Shown piece by piece: positions 4,749-6,661 of a DNA stretch of 6,661 bases (position 1 is its first letter; the number at the start of each line of letters is the position of its first letter). Both the position numbers and the translations under genes were made by a program. This stretch comes from an uncultured Acidimicrobiaceae bacterium (lineage in GTDB: Bacteria > Actinomycetota > Acidimicrobiia > Acidimicrobiales > Bog-793). The notes beneath the pieces are model-generated. The model was not told the origin of the DNA and searched no databases. It saw nothing but the letters and a program-made list of their open reading frames with translations. Location: NCBI GenBank assembly GCA_903907185.1, contig CAIVND010000060.1, forward strand, positions 1 to 6,661, given 5' to 3'.

Positions 4749-5381
4749 ATGGCAGTAGCTACCCTGACCGGCAAACGACGACAGATCCTGGAGTTCATCG
4801 CCGAGCACATCAAACAGAATGGTTATCCGCCATCCGTCCGTGATATCGGCGAAGCGGTTGGATTGAGCTCTTCATCGACCGTACATACGCACCTCCAGCT
4901 CCTACAGCGAGAGGGGTTCTTGCGCCGTGATCCCACGAAGCCCCGAACTCTTTCGGTCTCCTTTGAGCCAACCTCTGGGGCAGCGATCTCCGCACGACCA
5001 GTTGCGAATGTGCCTCTGCTTGGAAGCGTCGCTGCAGGAACTGGAGTGCTTGCTCAAGAGAACATCGAAGATGTACTCCCGATCGCCGAAGATTTCACTG
5101 GTCCAGGACAGCTGTTCATGCTGAAGGTCAGAGGCGACTCAATGATCGATGCCGGAATCTTCGATGGTGACTTCGTGATCGTTCGATCGCAGACTGAAGC
5201 ATCGAACGGCGAGATCGTTGTTGCAGGTATCAATGAGGACGAAGCAACGGTGAAGACCTACCGACGCGACGGGAAACGGGTAATTCTCATTCCTTCAAAC
5301 TCTGCCTACGAAGAGATGGTCTTTGACGCAAATGAGGTCACCATCTACGGCAAGGTAGTGACGGTTCTCCGCAAGCTCTAG
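4749..5381 (+). CDS. lexA: LexA repressor, SOS regulator
   Basis: The product is 210 aa. LexA represses the SOS regulon and is inactivated by RecA-stimulated self-cleavage. The N-terminal winged helix-turn-helix spans about 5-70 (LTGKRRQILEFIAEHI, then YPPSVRDIGEAVGLSSSSTVHTHL, the recognition region). The cleavage site is A96-G97 in LLGSVAAGTG. The catalytic dyad is S131 in VRGDSM and K169 in ATVKTYRR. All required residues are present, so the protein should be active. The ATG at 4749 has GAGAGG 5 bases upstream and gives a normal family start. The frame is open back to 4680, but that extension would begin inside LexA box 4. It is divergent from the LysM gene across the four boxes, so autoregulation is expected. 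Its stop codon lies in CTAG, which also carries the dapE stop on the other strand. Confidence 0.98.
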   Translation: MAVATLTGKRRQILEFIAEHIKQNGYPPSVRDIGEAVGLSSSSTVHTHLQLLQREGFLRRDPTKPRTLSVSFEPTSGAAISARPVANVPLLGSVAAGTGVLAQENIEDVLPIAEDFTGPGQLFMLKVRGDSMIDAGIFDGDFVIVRSQTEASNGEIVVAGINEDEATVKTYRRDGKRVILIPSNSAYEEMVFDANEVTIYGKVVTVLRKL

Positions 5382-6463
5382 CTTTGATGAGCTGCTGACG
5401 AGCTATTCAACAGTGCGTGGAGCGACTGTTGTACTCGATCCAAGTCTGATGCTCGAACAAATTCGCCGGCACCGTGGGCGACAAGCGGGTCTCCGGGTCC
5501 GAAGTTGACCGCCGGGATGTTTCGCTCGAAGAAGAAAGCGACATCGGTCCATCCGATCTTTGCAACTGGCGCGCTGCCGCTCTCGAGAACAACGCGAGCG
5601 AGCAGCTCATGTGAGAGCGATGGAGGGGCAGCAGGTGCTGCATCGACAACAACGAGTTCATCACCTAGTTGCTCATCGATCACTGGGTCAAACAATTTCC
5701 GTATCGCAGCTTCGGCCTCTTCGATCGTGCGATCTGGGGCGAATCGGTGGCTAAGCAATATCGTCACCTCGTCGGGAACGACGTTGCCGGCGACTCCCCC
5801 GTTGATATTCACTGCCTGAAGAGTCTCGTGATAGGTGCAGCCATCGATGACTGGCATGCGCTCGTCGAATCCTGCGACGATCTCGAGTAGCGAAGCAACG
5901 CGATGGATCGCATTAATGCCAACCCAGGGTCGCGCAGAATGGGCTCGACGACCACCGAGAGTCACCTGAAGTCGCATTACACCCTGGCACCCTGCCTCAA
6001 CAATTGCGTTCGTCGGTTCGAGGAGAATCGCTGCATCTCCAAGCAAGATATTGGGATCGGTGGCCTCAATCGCTAACAGGCCCGATTCAGCGCGAGCAAC
6101 CTCCTCGCAGGCATAGAAGATAAAGGTGACGTCGTGCACCGGAGCTTCCGTCATGGACGCGAGCTGCATCAAGATTGCGATGCCGCCTTTCATATCCGCA
6201 CTTCCACAGCCAAATAGCTCGTCGCCTCGGATCTCCGCTGCCTCGTTCCCGCTCGGCGGCACGGTATCGAGATGTCCACCGAGGATGAGACGCATCGGTC
6301 GTCCGAAGAACGTTCGGGCAACGACGTTGTTCTCGATACGGATGACCTCGAGCGACTCAATCTCTCGCAGATGCTGTTCAACGAGATCTGCGATCGCTGT
6401 CTCATTGCGACTTACGGACGCGATATTGATGAGCTCCGCTGCCTTGTGCATTAGCTCACTCAT
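5378..6463 (-). CDS. dapE: Succinyl-diaminopimelate desuccinylase
   Basis: The product is 361 aa, an M20-family dinuclear zinc amidohydrolase. DapE hydrolyses N-succinyl-LL-diaminopimelate to succinate and LL-diaminopimelate for lysine and peptidoglycan. Visible metal and catalytic residues: H64 and D66 (GGHLDTVP), bridging D90 (GCGSADMKGG), E120/E121 (ACEEV), E149 (LLEPTN) and H330 (VAHGAGE). H175 in GGRRAHSARP is in the dimerisation lid and normally touches substrate. The length fits actinobacterial DapE (M. tuberculosis Rv1202, about 354 aa). ArgE-type deacetylases are related, but the adjacent aminotransferase favours DapE. The ATG at 6463 has TTGAGAGG 5 bases upstream. The upstream aminotransferase ends 79 bases away on the same strand. 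The gene converges with lexA and overlaps it by 4 bases. Confidence 0.9.
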   Translation of the reverse strand: MSELMHKAAELINIASVSRNETAIADLVEQHLREIESLEVIRIENNVVARTFFGRPMRLILGGHLDTVPPSGNEAAEIRGDELFGCGSADMKGGIAILMQLASMTEAPVHDVTFIFYACEEVARAESGLLAIEATDPNILLGDAAILLEPTNAIVEAGCQGVMRLQVTLGGRRAHSARPWVGINAIHRVASLLEIVAGFDERMPVIDGCTYHETLQAVNINGGVAGNVVPDEVTILLSHRFAPDRTIEEAEAAIRKLFDPVIDEQLGDELVVVDAAPAAPPSLSHELLARVVLESGSAPVAKIGWTDVAFFFERNIPAVNFGPGDPLVAHGAGEFVRASDLDRVQQSLHALLNSSSAAHQS

Positions 6464-6542
6464 GCTGACCTCTCAACGTCGCGCATCGTCTCCGTGCGTT
6501 CAAAAGTTAGTGCCGAATCACTGAGGGTTATGGCGAAGCCGA

Positions 6543-6661
6543 CTAACTCAGTCGTTCGGCCACCAACTCAAGTCGATCATCAGGAGCTACGAGGGCGACT
6601 CTGACATATCCCTCACCACCGTGACCGTAAAACTCACCAGGGCTGACAAGGACTCCGCCGC
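6543..6661 (-). CDS. dapC: Aminotransferase C-terminus, probably N-succinyldiaminopimelate aminotransferase (partial)
   Basis: Only the last 38 codons and a TAG stop are in the window. The peptide GGVLVSPGEFYGHGGEGYVR followed by VALVAPDDRLELVAERLS is the end of a class I/II PLP aminotransferase. The V-S-P-G-x-F-Y-G and G-x-G-Y-V-R-V-A-L motifs form the C-terminal domain that contains the carboxylate-binding Arg (in YVRVALV). The sequence resembles the actinobacterial DapC end (LVSPGDFYG...HVRVALV), and dapE immediately downstream supports that call. The PLP lysine and the N-terminus are outside the window, so the exact substrate cannot be confirmed. Confidence 0.75.
   Translation of the reverse strand, partial: GGVLVSPGEFYGHGGEGYVRVALVAPDDRLELVAERLS

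Noticed and set aside
5455..5466. CGAACAAATTCG near the dapE 3' end, as a fifth LexA box
   Set aside because: The half-sites are separated wrongly (GAAC-aaa-TTC rather than GAAC-N4-GTTC), it lies inside dapE coding sequence, and no promoter is nearby.
6464..6542. Promoter for dapE in the gap after the aminotransferase gene
   Set aside because: Only a Shine-Dalgarno is clear; no -35/-10 pair could be supported, so read-through from the upstream gene is equally likely.
1..6661. Mobile element, CRISPR array or defence island
   Set aside because: No transposase, integrase, long terminal repeats, regular short repeats or toxin-antitoxin pair is visible. The lone HNH protein is of a common chromosomal type without a methylase partner.

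Overview
This 6.66 kb window is ordinary-density bacterial chromosome, most likely from an actinobacterium. Three things support this. The lexA / LysM-protein / nrdR arrangement is the one known from Mycobacterium and Corynebacterium. There is a DUF3040 membrane protein, a family I know only from Actinobacteria. The LexA boxes are of the Gram-positive type (CGAAC-N4-GTTCG). The moderate GC content and protein style would fit an Acidimicrobiia-like lineage, but that placement is a guess. I see no mobile elements, tRNA/rRNA genes or CRISPR arrays.

Layout from left to right. (1) Positions 1-1089, minus strand: a compact run of a DUF3040 membrane protein, a small conserved actinobacterial-type protein and an HNH endonuclease cut by the window edge. 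(2) Positions 1090-1300: about 210 bases without a gene. (3) Positions 1301-4567, minus strand: a four-gene run transcribed as LysM membrane protein, nrdR, PIG-L/LmbE-type deacetylase, dinB. Junctions are 65 bp, a 1-base overlap and 5 bp, so it is probably one operon. (4) Positions 4568-4748: a divergent control region with four LexA (SOS) boxes. (5) Positions 4749-5381, plus strand: lexA. (6) Positions 5378-6661, minus strand: dapE, with the 3' end of an aminotransferase (probably dapC) upstream of it.

The core of the window is an SOS/DNA-damage module. LexA should repress itself and, from the same intergenic region, the divergent operon. That operon would couple a division-arrest-type LysM protein (as with ChiZ, DivS and YneA), the ribonucleotide reductase regulator NrdR, a deacetylase of unknown substrate, and the error-prone polymerase DinB. 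One LexA box lies exactly in the spacer of a promoter with a perfect TTGACA -35, which is strong sequence support for LexA control of the whole run. The deacetylase is the unexplained member. On the far side, lexA and dapE share a single CTAG as both stop codons. dapE and dapC serve diaminopimelate/lysine synthesis and are not obviously related to the SOS genes.
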